This document shows positions 45,693-54,091 of a stretch of DNA of 61,204 nucleotides, one piece after another. The notes beneath the pieces are model-generated. The model searched no databases, was not told the DNA's origin, and saw only the letters and a list, made by a program, of their open reading frames with translations. Origin of the DNA: Kineosporia mesophila (GTDB taxonomy: Bacteria > Actinomycetota > Actinomycetes > Actinomycetales > Kineosporiaceae); assembly GCF_021129235.1 (NCBI RefSeq), contig NZ_JAJOMA010000034.1, forward strand, positions 1 to 61,204, written 5' to 3'. The position numbers were made by a program, and so were the translations under genes. Numbering within the stretch: position 1 is the stretch's first letter; every line of letters begins with the position of its first letter.

Positions 45693-46187
45693 TCAGGCGA
45701 CCGGTCCGCGATCGCCAGTCGTTTCGTCCCCCACCGGCTCTTTCTCGGGATACCGGCGCAGGAAGGCGTCGGCGGGTCGGGCGTTGCGCTCGGTCAGGAC
45801 GATGAAGGCAATCGAAAACAGGGTGAAGGCAAGGGCGAACGGGCCCCACCACCAGAAGGGCGCCTTGACCAGGAACCCCCACTGACCGAGGGTCATGCCC
45901 ACGCTCGTCAGCTCTAGCCATCGCTGGGATCGCAGCCACCGGGCGTACAACCGCAACCGAATCATCTGCTCACGGGGGCGGGGGCCGTGCTCGAGGGCCT
46001 CAAGAAGCTTTTGTCTTTGCTGGAAGTGGCCCGGCATGCTCTCGGGCAGACCTGCTTCCCGGCGCAATCTGCCCACCCGGACGGCGCTCAGGACCCCCAG
46101 AGCACCACCGACCACGGCCAGGGCGAAACCCACGACATTCAGGCCCAACGCCAGCCGGTCCAGATTGCCCCAATCGTCCATGGACAC
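45693..46187 (-). CDS. Small membrane protein, tandem paralogue 2
   Basis: 164 residues with the layout helix, charged cytoplasmic stretch (HFQQRQKLLEALEHG, IRLRLYARWLRSQRWLEL), two helices, and the tail TERNARPADAFLRRYPEKEPVGDETTGDRGPVA, here split as FLRRYPEKEPVGDE. The last 30 residues are almost the same as those of the third copy, so a recent duplication is likely. The start may be the GTG at 46187 or the ATG at 46181. No known function. Confidence 0.75.
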   Translation of the reverse strand: MSMDDWGNLDRLALGLNVVGFALAVVGGALGVLSAVRVGRLRREAGLPESMPGHFQQRQKLLEALEHGPRPREQMIRLRLYARWLRSQRWLELTSVGMTLGQWGFLVKAPFWWWGPFALAFTLFSIAFIVLTERNARPADAFLRRYPEKEPVGDETTGDRGPVA

Positions 46188-46245
46188 ACTTCACCGCCGG
46201 ATCCGCCCGGTCGCAACCCGAGCGATCAAGGAACCCCGGCCGGAC

Positions 46246-46721
46246 TCAGGCGACGGGACCCCGGTCGCCGGCCACCTCGTCCCCCACCGGCTCCCCCTCC
46301 GGATACCGGCGCAGGAATTCTTCGGCGATCCGGGCGTTGCGCTCGGTGAAGACGAGGAGGGGCAGGTAGATGACGGTCACCAGGCCGGCGACGCAGATCT
46401 GCCAGACGCTGGGCCTCTCCAGGAACCCATCAGGACTCCCGTCTGGAGCGGCAGCATCCACCGGCGCGACCGCAGGGCGAAGGCGTACAGCCACAACTCC
46501 GGCAGCCGATCGGGCGCGGCCCAGTTGGCCAGGGCTTCCCGCAGGGCTTTGGCCTGCCCGAAGTCGGTGGGCACCTTCGAGGTGGCGAGATCGGCCAGCC
46601 GGCGCCTGCTGCTCTCGCGCTGGATGCTTCTCAGCACCGCCACCACCCCGCCGAAGATCAGCGGGAGGCTGAGCAGGGTCAGGATGAATCCGGTGGGGTC
46701 CGCTATGCCTCTTTCGTCCAC
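46246..46721 (-). pseudogene. Small membrane protein, tandem paralogue 3, frameshifted
   Basis: From a GTG at 46721 one frame reads GFILTLLSLPLIFGGVVAVL and LWLYAFALRSRRWMLPLQTG, then loses sense near 46425. Another frame continues with VWQICVAGLVTVIYLPLLVF and TERNARIAEEFLRRYPEGEP to the stop at 46246. The span is not a multiple of three, in line with a single indel. The two halves together equal one paralogue of about 158 residues. Confidence 0.75.
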
Positions 46722-46854
46722 ACCACACCTTGATCGTTCGCGGGTCCCCGCGCAACCTCGGCCCGGACAGACATCGGCAATCCGATCGTCCGGGCGGCCG
46801 TTCCGGGCAGAATGCCCGGCGTAGGGGGAAGATCCACGGAGGGAGGAACACGGA

Positions 46855-47158
46855 TGGACGCGTTGTGCTACCGGGCGGCGAAAGTCGCCGCTGGCTGCGG
46901 GAGACGCCACTGGAGGCGACCCCGGCGCCGGAGGGACGCACCCGGATCACACCGCTGCTGCGCCGATGGGCCCCGCTGCCCGACCGCCTGGTGCCGACGC
47001 CCGCGGTGGTGACGAACGAGCAGCTCAGTGAACAGTTCGGCGAGATCACGCGGCCCGACGAGCTGAACGAAATCGTGCTGTCGGTGATCGGCCTGGGCAC
47101 ACAGCCCATCACCCGGCCCGAGTTCCACGTGCCGGACAGCACCTCGCAGATCACCTAA
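46855..47158 (+). CDS. Small hypothetical gene, start region frameshifted or uncertain
   Basis: An ATG at 46855 has an excellent GGAGGGAGGA ribosome site, but its frame soon becomes Arg-rich nonsense. Ten bases on, a GTG at 46865 opens a frame with clear coding bias that runs to 47158 and encodes about 97 residues: GGESRRWLRETPLEATP, WAPLPDRLVPTPAVVTNEQ, FGEITRPDELNEIVLSVIGL and a Thr/Ser-rich end. Removing two bases near 46866 would join MDAL to this frame. No family is recognised. It is divergent from the three paralogous membrane proteins. Confidence 0.5.
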
Positions 47159-47356
47159 TCCCCCGTAGAACTCGTTAGCCTGTAACGCTTTCCGCCGGAA
47201 CTCGACGGCACCGGGCAGCGGCTGGCCGTGATCTCGCTGGGTGGGACGTGCCGGTCGGCTACACCGGAGCATAGGCGACGCGGCCGGGCTGGGACCCGAA
47301 CCCCGGCCCGGGGTCACCGCACGGCGAAGCGCTGCCGGCGGCGTTGCCGCATCGGA

Positions 47357-48277
47357 TCAGCTGAACCGGGCCCGCCGGGCGTCCTGGCGGATCCGGGCGA
47401 TCTGCTCTGGATCCAGTCCGACATCGTTTGTGGCGCGTTCAAATTCGCCGGACAGGGTGATCGCCGACGCGCGCGGGTCGTCGGTGGCCAGGGCCACCGG
47501 CACGCCGGCGGCGAGCAGAGCGTGCACCGGGTGCCCCCGGTAACTGCGGGCCACACCGGTGTGCAGGTTGCTCGTCAGGGCCACCTCCAGCGTAATACCT
47601 TTCCCGGCCAGGTGTTCCATCAGCTGAGGGTCCTCGGCGGAGCGCACCCCGTGCCCGATCCGTTCCGCCCCGAGGTGCCGGACCGCCTCCCACACGCTGG
47701 CCGGTCCGGCTCCCTCACCCGCATGGACGGTGACGTGGAGCCCGGCGTCGCGGGCACGGGCGAAGGCCGGCACGAACTCCCGGGCCGGCACGCCCGCCTC
47801 GTTGCCCGCGAGATCGACGGCACAGAACGTCTCCCGCCGGCTCAGGAGCGTTTCGACCTGATCCAGGCCGCGTTCCGGGCCCAGGTCACGCAGGAGGATG
47901 CCGATCAGGCCCACCTCGACGCGATGCTCCGTCTTGATCCCGTCGGCGACGGCATCGATGACGGCCTCGGGGGCCAGGCCGGTCTCCTGACTGATGAACC
48001 ACGGGCTGAAACGCAGTTCCAGATAATCCAGACCGTCGGCGGCGGCGTCGTCGACCGCCTCGCGGGCGGCCCGGTTCCAGTCGTCGGGACCGGGGAAGGC
48101 CGAGGCCGCCACGTCAACCTTGGTGAGGAACGGCACCAGGCCGCCCAGCGGGCCCCGGGCGACGAGCAGGTCTTCGGGATCGGGCACCAGAGCCAGCGGG
48201 TGCCCGTCCCGGTGGGCGAGTTCGAGGATCGTCGAGACCCGCAGCGAACCCTCGAGGTGCCGGTGCAGGTCGATCAT
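47357..48277 (-). CDS. Adenosine deaminase family protein
   Basis: 306 residues, amidohydrolase fold. Metal and catalytic motifs are complete: DLHRHLEGS near the N-terminus, LRFSPWF, DLAGNEAGVPA, HAGEGAGP, ERIGHGVRSAED and LATDDPRASAI. It deaminates adenosine or a related aminopurine/aminodeoxyfutalosine-like substrate; the short length and missing N-terminal helix make the exact substrate unsure. ATG at 48277 leaves the metal motif in the usual place. An open stretch upstream in another frame ends in an ATGA overlap with this start. Confidence 0.88.
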   Translation of the reverse strand: MIDLHRHLEGSLRVSTILELAHRDGHPLALVPDPEDLLVARGPLGGLVPFLTKVDVAASAFPGPDDWNRAAREAVDDAAADGLDYLELRFSPWFISQETGLAPEAVIDAVADGIKTEHRVEVGLIGILLRDLGPERGLDQVETLLSRRETFCAVDLAGNEAGVPAREFVPAFARARDAGLHVTVHAGEGAGPASVWEAVRHLGAERIGHGVRSAEDPQLMEHLAGKGITLEVALTSNLHTGVARSYRGHPVHALLAAGVPVALATDDPRASAITLSGEFERATNDVGLDPEQIARIRQDARRARFS

Positions 48278-48426
48278 GCCGCCACCACCGCAGTGAAGTC
48301 CTCCGCGACCGGCGAGGCCACCCACCGAAGATCGGGATGGGCGTGACGGGACAGCAAGGAATCAGGTAGCACGAAGAACAGCCTTTCGACAGGAAACGAC
48401 CATGACAGTGAGGCGAACGGATTCGC

Positions 48427-48510
48427 CTACTGGTAGAAGTCCTGCCGGAACGAGTGGTCCCCGAAGACGACAGCACTGCGCACCTCGTGCGCGACTGATG
48501 TCTGGATCAC
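48427..48510 (-). CDS. Possible 27-residue peptide
   Basis: A GTG-initiated frame encodes VIQTSVAHEVRSAVVFGDHS and seven more residues (RQDFYQ is the end). After its TAG the same frame stays open for about 50 residues with protein-like sequence and ends in an ATGA overlap with the deaminase start. AGGAGG is present but about 18 bases before the GTG, too far for normal use. It could be a leader peptide or the remnant of a gene upstream of the deaminase with a nonsense codon. Confidence 0.25.
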   Translation of the reverse strand: MIQTSVAHEVRSAVVFGDHSFRQDFYQ

Positions 48511-48910
48511 GGCGCGACTTTAGCGCATGCCTCCTGGTACCAGCGCCGACAGTTCGCGGAATCATCACGAAAACGGGCATTCCCCCCAATAGTTACTCTG
48601 ATGTAGCATCGGGCTGGATCGATGGGGTGAGCGGTCGATCAGCACTGCCACCGGCAGACCACCGCGTGGCAGTGGCAGTGACGCGCGGGTCCAGTATCTG
48701 CGCCGCTGCCGACAATGGGGACGCACCATCAATTCCAGGGGGCCGTCAATGCTGACGTACGACCGGATATTCATTTCCGCTCATCCGAGCTGAATTTCTC
48801 ACTTACCTAAGACATCTCACGTTCGCCTGTCCGACAGCACTTTTCGCTGCCCGGAAGCGTCGTCCTGCCTGCACACCGTGAAAGATCTTCTTCGGGAAGG
48901 AATCCGACGG
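48511..48910. promoter_or_regulatory. Promoter region of the biosynthetic cluster
   Basis: About 400 bases without a supportable gene and with lower GC than the surroundings (for example near 48585-48620 and 48740-48800). No clear -35/-10 pair or palindrome stands out. It separates the deaminase from the acyl-AMP ligase, so the cluster promoter must lie here. Confidence 0.5.
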
Positions 48911-50653
48911 GTGCCAGAAACCTTCACCACAGCAGATCCACCGACTGCCGACGAGCCACTGCTGCGGTGGCTCACCCAGGCCTCCGGCGACGCCGGCCTG
49001 CACGTGGCCACCCCGACCTCCGGCTGGAACTACACCTCCTACCGCGACCTGGCCGTCCGGGTGAAGGTCTTCGCCGCGGGCCTGCAGGCGCAGGACCTGC
49101 GCCACGGCGACGTGGTGACCCTCATGGTCAGCGAGTCGGAGCAGTTCGTCGTCTCCTTCTTCGGCTGTCTGCTGGCCGGCGTCACCCCCTCGACCGTCAT
49201 GCCCCGGGGGCTGTTCCGCAAGGCCGACGGCTACATCTCGCACGTCTCCGGCATCCTCACCGCCGCCGACCCGGCCCTCGTAGTGGCCGGGGAAGAGTCG
49301 CAAGCGTATGCCGAGGAGGCTGTCAAGGTCTCCGGACTGCCCTCTCCCGTCGTCACTTTCACGGCCGTCCGGGAGTCCGGTGCGCAGGGGCCACCGGTCC
49401 GGGTGCCGGACGACCGCCCGCCCGGGCGCACGGCGCTGCTGCAGTTCACCTCCGGATCCAGCGGCGACCCCAAGGGCGTGCGGGTGAGCTGGGGCGCGCT
49501 CACGGCGAACGTCGGTGCCATCCGGGACTGGCTGGGCCTGACGCCGCAGGACCGATTCGCCGGGTGGCTGCCGTTGTTCCACGACATGGGGCTGATCGGC
49601 CAGATGCTGACGAGCATCACCAGCGGCGTGGACACCTGGATCCTCAGCCCGGAGCAGTTCATCCGCAATCCCGGGCGCTGGGTGGAGTGCTTCGGGAAGT
49701 ACGGCGCGACCATCACCACCTCGCCGAGTTTCGGCTACTCCTATGCCGCCCGCCGGGTCTCCCCCGACGACCTGGCCGGCTACGACTTCTCCCGCTGGCG
49801 CATCGCGATCCTCGGCGCCGAGCGCATCGACCCGGTCGGGGTCAACGACTTCACCCGGCTGGCCGCGCCCTTCGGCTTCGACCCGCACGCGCTGGTGGGT
49901 GCCTACGGCCTGGCCGAGGCGACCCTGGCCGTCACCGGGGCCCGGCCGGCCGACGGCTCACCCCTGGCGACGGCGCACAGCACCGTGGTCGAACCCGGGT
50001 CACCGGTCGGGGCGCGGCGCGACGGGCTGCTCGGGCGCGACCGCGGGACCGGTGAGCACCTGGTGGGCTGCGGCCGCCCGCTCTCCGGCCTGGTGGTGCG
50101 GGTGCTCGACGACGAGGGCGCGGAGGTGCCCGACGGGGCCCTGGGCGAGATCACCATCAGCGGTACTTCGCTGGCGGACGGCTACGTGCTGGGCGACCGC
50201 CGCCGGATCGACTTCGACCCCGCCGGTCACCGCACCGGTGATGCCGGTTTCCTGCTCGACGGGGATCTTTTCGTGGTCGGACGGATCGGCGACGGCATCA
50301 AGGTACGCGGCGCGATGGTGTTCGCCGAAGACCTGGAGGCCGAGCTGGAGCGGGTCTCGGGGACCCGGGCCGGCCAGGTCGCGGTGCTGCTGGGCCGCTC
50401 CGGCGGTTGCGACCGGGCTGTGGTGCTGATCGAGAGTTCTTCCCCGGAACGATGGAACGACCGGATCGGCACGATCGTCTCCACCGTGCGCGCCCGCACC
50501 AGCCCGGAGTTCGACTGCCCGGTGTACGCCGGCCGCTCCGGGGCCATTGCCCGCACCTCGAGCGGAAAGCCGCGCCGGCGCGTGCTGTGGCGTGACTATC
50601 TGGCCGGTGGCCTCACCGACTGGCAGCTCGCGACCCAGGAAGGCCGGTCATGA
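48911..50653 (+). CDS. Fatty acyl-AMP ligase (FAAL-type adenylating enzyme)
   Basis: About 580 residues. ANL-superfamily motifs are LLQFTSGSSGDPKGV (P-loop A3), WLPLFHDMGLIGQML (diagnostic of FAALs), VGAYGLAEATLAV (A5), HRTGDAGFLLDGDLFVVGR (A7-A8) and a C-terminal ARTSSGKPRR with the catalytic Lys. FAALs activate a carboxylic or fatty acid as acyl-AMP and pass it to a carrier protein, here most likely the ACP at 51650. A GTG at 48878 gives eleven more residues, but GGAAGGA nine bases before the GTG at 48911 favours the latter. The stop overlaps the next gene by four bases. Confidence 0.9.
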   Translation: MPETFTTADPPTADEPLLRWLTQASGDAGLHVATPTSGWNYTSYRDLAVRVKVFAAGLQAQDLRHGDVVTLMVSESEQFVVSFFGCLLAGVTPSTVMPRGLFRKADGYISHVSGILTAADPALVVAGEESQAYAEEAVKVSGLPSPVVTFTAVRESGAQGPPVRVPDDRPPGRTALLQFTSGSSGDPKGVRVSWGALTANVGAIRDWLGLTPQDRFAGWLPLFHDMGLIGQMLTSITSGVDTWILSPEQFIRNPGRWVECFGKYGATITTSPSFGYSYAARRVSPDDLAGYDFSRWRIAILGAERIDPVGVNDFTRLAAPFGFDPHALVGAYGLAEATLAVTGARPADGSPLATAHSTVVEPGSPVGARRDGLLGRDRGTGEHLVGCGRPLSGLVVRVLDDEGAEVPDGALGEITISGTSLADGYVLGDRRRIDFDPAGHRTGDAGFLLDGDLFVVGRIGDGIKVRGAMVFAEDLEAELERVSGTRAGQVAVLLGRSGGCDRAVVLIESSSPERWNDRIGTIVSTVRARTSPEFDCPVYAGRSGAIARTSSGKPRRRVLWRDYLAGGLTDWQLATQEGRS

Positions 50654-51624
50654 CCGCTACGAACGAGACGGCGCCCGTCGTCGGTCTCCTCGATGTCGAG
50701 GACACGCCCGCGGCCCGGGACAGCCGTCTGCCTGAACCCCGCGCCCTGTACAACCAGTGGGAGAAGCAGCAGTGGGCGATCGCGCAGGTGAACGTGCGAC
50801 GCGACCACGAGCAGTGGGAGACGCTCCGGCCGTTCGCCCGCCAGGAACTGCTGGGCGCGCTCAACGAGCTGGAGACCGGTGAGGTCTTCGTCAGCCGCAC
50901 CCTCAGCACCCTGGTCGGTTTCGCCCCCTCCGACCCCGACCGCCTGTTCCTCAGCACCCAGGTCGCCGACGAGGCCCGGCACGCCCAGTTCTTCCAGGAC
51001 TACCGGCTGGAGGCCGTGGGTCTGGAGGATGCCGCCGACGATGACGACTCGGCCTACGCCCAGCTGTTCGAGCCGACGCTGCGAACGAGCCTGGAGCAGG
51101 TGGCGGCCACGGGTGGGGACGTGGGCTGGTGGCACACGGCGGTGGTCGAGTATCACCTCGTCACCGAGGGCATCCTGGCCGCCGCCGCGCTGCACCTGAC
51201 CCGGCGCATCGCCCGTCGGTTCAGCCTGCCCGCACTGGAAGAAGGGCTGGGCAATGTGATCCGCGACGAGTCGCGGCATTTCACCTACGGTCTGGCCGTC
51301 ACCCGGCAGGCCGCCGAGGGTCCGCTACGCGACCGGATCACGCAGGTGTACCTGAACGGCGTCGAGGCCTCGGCCCGGATCATGGTGAACCCGCAGCGCA
51401 AGAGCGCGGCGCCGGTCCTGCGCCCGGCCCTGCTGCAACGGGCCGCCCTGCTCAGTACCCAGTGGGATCTCACCCGCACCCGGGCCCTACGTCAGCTGCG
51501 CCTGATGGGTCTTCCGGAACTACGGGAGGACGCCGAGAAGATCTGGGACCGCACCCTGGAGACCGCACTGTCGGAGTACGCGGACGTCTGGGGCACACCG
51601 CACCCGGTCGCCGCCGCCCGCTGA
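50650..51624 (+). CDS. R2/ferritin-like diiron oxidase
   Basis: 324 residues, an all-helical protein related to ribonucleotide-reductase R2 and R2lox proteins (LYNQWEKQQWAIAQVNVRRD). The metal set is a Glu in LNELETGEVF (75-80), DEARH (Glu108, His111), a Glu in VVEYHLVTEG (167-173) and RDESRH (Glu207, His210), all that a diiron site needs. It probably uses O2 to desaturate, hydroxylate or cleave an acyl group held on the neighbouring carrier protein. The ATG overlaps the ligase stop (ATGA). The reaction cannot be read from sequence. Confidence 0.82.
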   Translation: MTATNETAPVVGLLDVEDTPAARDSRLPEPRALYNQWEKQQWAIAQVNVRRDHEQWETLRPFARQELLGALNELETGEVFVSRTLSTLVGFAPSDPDRLFLSTQVADEARHAQFFQDYRLEAVGLEDAADDDDSAYAQLFEPTLRTSLEQVAATGGDVGWWHTAVVEYHLVTEGILAAAALHLTRRIARRFSLPALEEGLGNVIRDESRHFTYGLAVTRQAAEGPLRDRITQVYLNGVEASARIMVNPQRKSAAPVLRPALLQRAALLSTQWDLTRTRALRQLRLMGLPELREDAEKIWDRTLETALSEYADVWGTPHPVAAAR

Positions 51625-51649
51625 ACCGCCCTACCCACAGGAGACAGAC

Positions 51650-51949
51650 ATGGCTCAGAACACCGAGATCGGCGAGAACACCACCTCATCCGCGGACATC
51701 GGCGCCCGGGTGCGGGACGTCGTGGGCAGTCTGGTGCCCGGCGGGCGGCGCGAGGTCGAGACCGGCGACCAGCTGACCGACCTGGGTTTCGACTCGCTCG
51801 GCACGCTGGAACTGGCGATGGCGCTGGAGACCGAGTTCGACCTCGCGGAGGTGCCGGAGGGGCAGGCCGTGGAGATGGCCACGGTCGGCGACATCGAGAG
51901 GCTGGTCAGCTCCCTGGTCGGCCCGACGGCAGCGCCGGGCCCGGAGTGA
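51650..51949 (+). CDS. Acyl carrier protein 1
   Basis: 99 residues. The phosphopantetheine site is LTDLGFDSLGTLELAMALE with Ser at about residue 50. Helices before and after are normal (IGARVRDVVGSLVPGG, ATVGDIERLVSSL), with a Pro/Ala tail. It probably carries the acyl chain loaded by the acyl-AMP ligase and oxidised by the diiron protein. AGGAG six bases before the ATG; its stop overlaps the GTG of the next gene. Confidence 0.92.
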   Translation: MAQNTEIGENTTSSADIGARVRDVVGSLVPGGRREVETGDQLTDLGFDSLGTLELAMALETEFDLAEVPEGQAVEMATVGDIERLVSSLVGPTAAPGPE

Positions 51950-52920
51950 CGGCTGAACGCGAGGCCTGGCTGACCGCCCTCTCCCGGCTCTACCCGGTAC
52001 CCGACGGCTACCGGGTGCCGCTGCTGGACGAGGACGCGGCCCAGGACGTGCTGCGCTGCGGCCCGGAGGTCTTCGCCGACCTGGTCGCCGCCGGCCTGCC
52101 CCACGACGGGGGCCGGTTCGACCGTAACGACCTCACCAACCTCGCCCTCGACGCCGGGACCGGGCGCTCCCGCCCCGAGCGGGCCGTCCGTTACGCCCTG
52201 CGCTGGATGCGGGAAGACCCCAGCACCTGGGAAACCCCGATGCAGTGGTCGTTCTCGATCGAGATGTCAGCACCGGACGAGGTGGCGGGGTCGTGGTCGC
52301 ACACCCGGTTCCTGCCCGAGCTGAACGGCGGGCTGCTGGAGAACTGGGAGAGCTCGTCCGCGGTGCGGATCACGCCCACGCACTTCGAGTTCGACGGGCC
52401 CGGCCCGGTGACGTTCTCGGGCAGCATCAGCACCGCCGGCAAGGTGCGGGGCCTGGTCTCCCCGCACCTGCGCAAGATCACCGAGGAGTTCCTCGACCGC
52501 GGGTACCGCTGGGTCCGGCTGCCGGAAGACTGCCAGCACGACTACGCACCGATTCTGGACGCGGGGGTCGCCCCGTGCGTCGCGGCGTCCACCTACCTGC
52601 GGAAAGAGTTCCAGGCGGCCGGTTACGAGGCCCGCACCCGGGGCGGGTGGATCCTCGGCATGCTCGACCTGGCGCACTCCTGGGTCGAGGTGGTGGACGA
52701 CGACGGGGTCACCAAACCCGTCGACGCGGTCTTCGAGCGGCTCTCGAACCTCGCCGAGCACCCGCATCCCGGTATCCCCGCGGCCTGCGTGGGGTCGCGC
52801 ATCAACCGGATGCTGCCGGGCGCGATCGGCGCCGGGGCCCCCGAGTCGCTGCACCACACAGCCGGCGGCGTGCGCCCGGCGACCACCCGCACCGTGATCA
52901 GAAGGGTAGGAGCCAGATGA
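51946..52920 (+). CDS. Transglutaminase-like protein of unknown function
   Basis: 324 residues. The N-terminal 100 residues resemble no family I know. In the C-terminal half a possible transglutaminase/papain-like triad is visible: Cys211 in GVAPCVAASTYLRKEFQAAG, His244 in AHSWVEVVDDDG and Asp260 in KPVDAVF, with the usual spacing and HxW motif. Such enzymes form or break amides by acyl transfer. Between two carrier proteins it could join the acyl and aminoacyl parts. It starts at a GTG overlapping the ACP stop and ends in an ATGA overlap with the N-oxygenase gene. Confidence 0.65.
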   Translation: MTAEREAWLTALSRLYPVPDGYRVPLLDEDAAQDVLRCGPEVFADLVAAGLPHDGGRFDRNDLTNLALDAGTGRSRPERAVRYALRWMREDPSTWETPMQWSFSIEMSAPDEVAGSWSHTRFLPELNGGLLENWESSSAVRITPTHFEFDGPGPVTFSGSISTAGKVRGLVSPHLRKITEEFLDRGYRWVRLPEDCQHDYAPILDAGVAPCVAASTYLRKEFQAAGYEARTRGGWILGMLDLAHSWVEVVDDDGVTKPVDAVFERLSNLAEHPHPGIPAACVGSRINRMLPGAIGAGAPESLHHTAGGVRPATTRTVIRRVGAR

Positions 52921-53846
52921 CCGCCACCTACGCCAGCGTCCGGGAACGGCTCGATCAGGACCCCGGGTTCCGCGACGTGCTCAAGCGCCTGGTGGATCTG
53001 TCGGAGCGGGACTACTACAACCCGTACCGGGAGTTCCAGTGGCCCGACAGCCTGCCGGAGCAGCGCTGGTGGATGACGCCGGAGATGATGGTCGAGCACG
53101 GCACGGCCGTCGGCGCCACCCTGAGTGAGCAGCAGCTGCAGACCATCTCGCGCTGGGAGAGCATCAACTTCTACAGCCTCAACGTGCACGGCATCCGCGA
53201 GCTGCTGCACGAGATCATCGCGCGGATCCACACCACCGATTTCGTGGCGCCCTCGGCGTACTTCCACCACATCATCGGCGAGGAGAACGAGCACATGTGG
53301 TTCTTCGCCGAGTTCTGCCTGCGGTACGGCGGCAAGATCTACCCCTCCCGGGCCATGAGCCTGGCCGGGCCGGGGGTGGCCGAGGCCGACCACTTCCTGG
53401 TCTTCTCCCGGCTGCTGATCTTCGAGGAGCTGGTGGACGTGTTCAACCAGCGGATGGGCCAGGACGAGCGCCTCGACCCGACGATCCGCAAGGTCAACGA
53501 GGTGCACCACCGGGACGAGTCGCGCCACATCGCGTTCGGGCGGCAGATCGTCGCGATGCTCTGGTCGGACCTGCGCGACCGTATCGACCAGAGTCAGCAG
53601 GCCGTGCTGGAGGCCTACATCAAGCGCTACATGATCGCCTCGATCGACAGCCTGGTCGACCCGCTCATCTACAAGGACGCGGGGATCCCCGACCCCTACG
53701 AGGTGCGCCGTCAGGTGCTGGCCGACCCGTCCCACCCGGCCTACGTGGAGCGGATCCTCAAGCGCAGCATCTCGTTCATGACCAACACCGGTGTGTTCAC
53801 CTCGCCGCTGTTCGAGGAGCCGCGCCGGGCCGGGGCGGCCTCGTGA
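52917..53846 (+). CDS. AurF-type diiron N-oxygenase
   Basis: 309 residues. The ligand pattern of p-aminobenzoate N-oxygenase AurF is present. EENEH gives Glu123 and His126, Glu170 lies in LLIFEELVD, and HHRDESRH gives His197, Glu201 and His204, the characteristic additional His four residues before the Glu. The first Glu is at 81, 95 or 99. AurF relatives turn amines into hydroxylamines or nitro groups. With the adjacent aminoacyl carrier protein, the substrate may be a carrier-bound amino acid. ATGA overlap upstream and GTGA overlap downstream show strict coupling. Confidence 0.85.
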   Translation: MTATYASVRERLDQDPGFRDVLKRLVDLSERDYYNPYREFQWPDSLPEQRWWMTPEMMVEHGTAVGATLSEQQLQTISRWESINFYSLNVHGIRELLHEIIARIHTTDFVAPSAYFHHIIGEENEHMWFFAEFCLRYGGKIYPSRAMSLAGPGVAEADHFLVFSRLLIFEELVDVFNQRMGQDERLDPTIRKVNEVHHRDESRHIAFGRQIVAMLWSDLRDRIDQSQQAVLEAYIKRYMIASIDSLVDPLIYKDAGIPDPYEVRRQVLADPSHPAYVERILKRSISFMTNTGVFTSPLFEEPRRAGAAS

Positions 53847-54091
53847 GCAACGGTTTCGACGTCGTCGCCGAGAACCTGCGCACGCGCTACCAGAAGGTGC
53901 AGGGCAACGGCGAGCAGATCCCGCCGGGCTACGACCTGATCGAGAACCGGGTGCTCGACTCGCTCGGGTTCGTCGAGTTCATCCTGCTGCTCGAGGAGCA
54001 CTCGGGCCGGGAGATCTCGATCGACTCGGTGAGCCGGGAGGACTTCCGGACCGTCGAGTCGATCAGGAAGAGGTTCTTCGATGGCGTCTGA
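53843..54091 (+). CDS. Carrier protein 2 (probable aminoacyl carrier)
   Basis: 82 residues. RVLDSLGFVEFILLLEEHSG holds the phosphopantetheine Ser (DSL), with a long charged first helix (VVAENLRTRYQKVQ) and a C-terminal REDFRTVESIRKRFF helix. The shape resembles the small stand-alone carriers that partner amino acid:[carrier protein] ligases. It starts inside the stop of the N-oxygenase (GTGA) and overlaps the ligase start by eleven bases, so the three are a unit. Confidence 0.88.
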   Translation: MSNGFDVVAENLRTRYQKVQGNGEQIPPGYDLIENRVLDSLGFVEFILLLEEHSGREISIDSVSREDFRTVESIRKRFFDGV

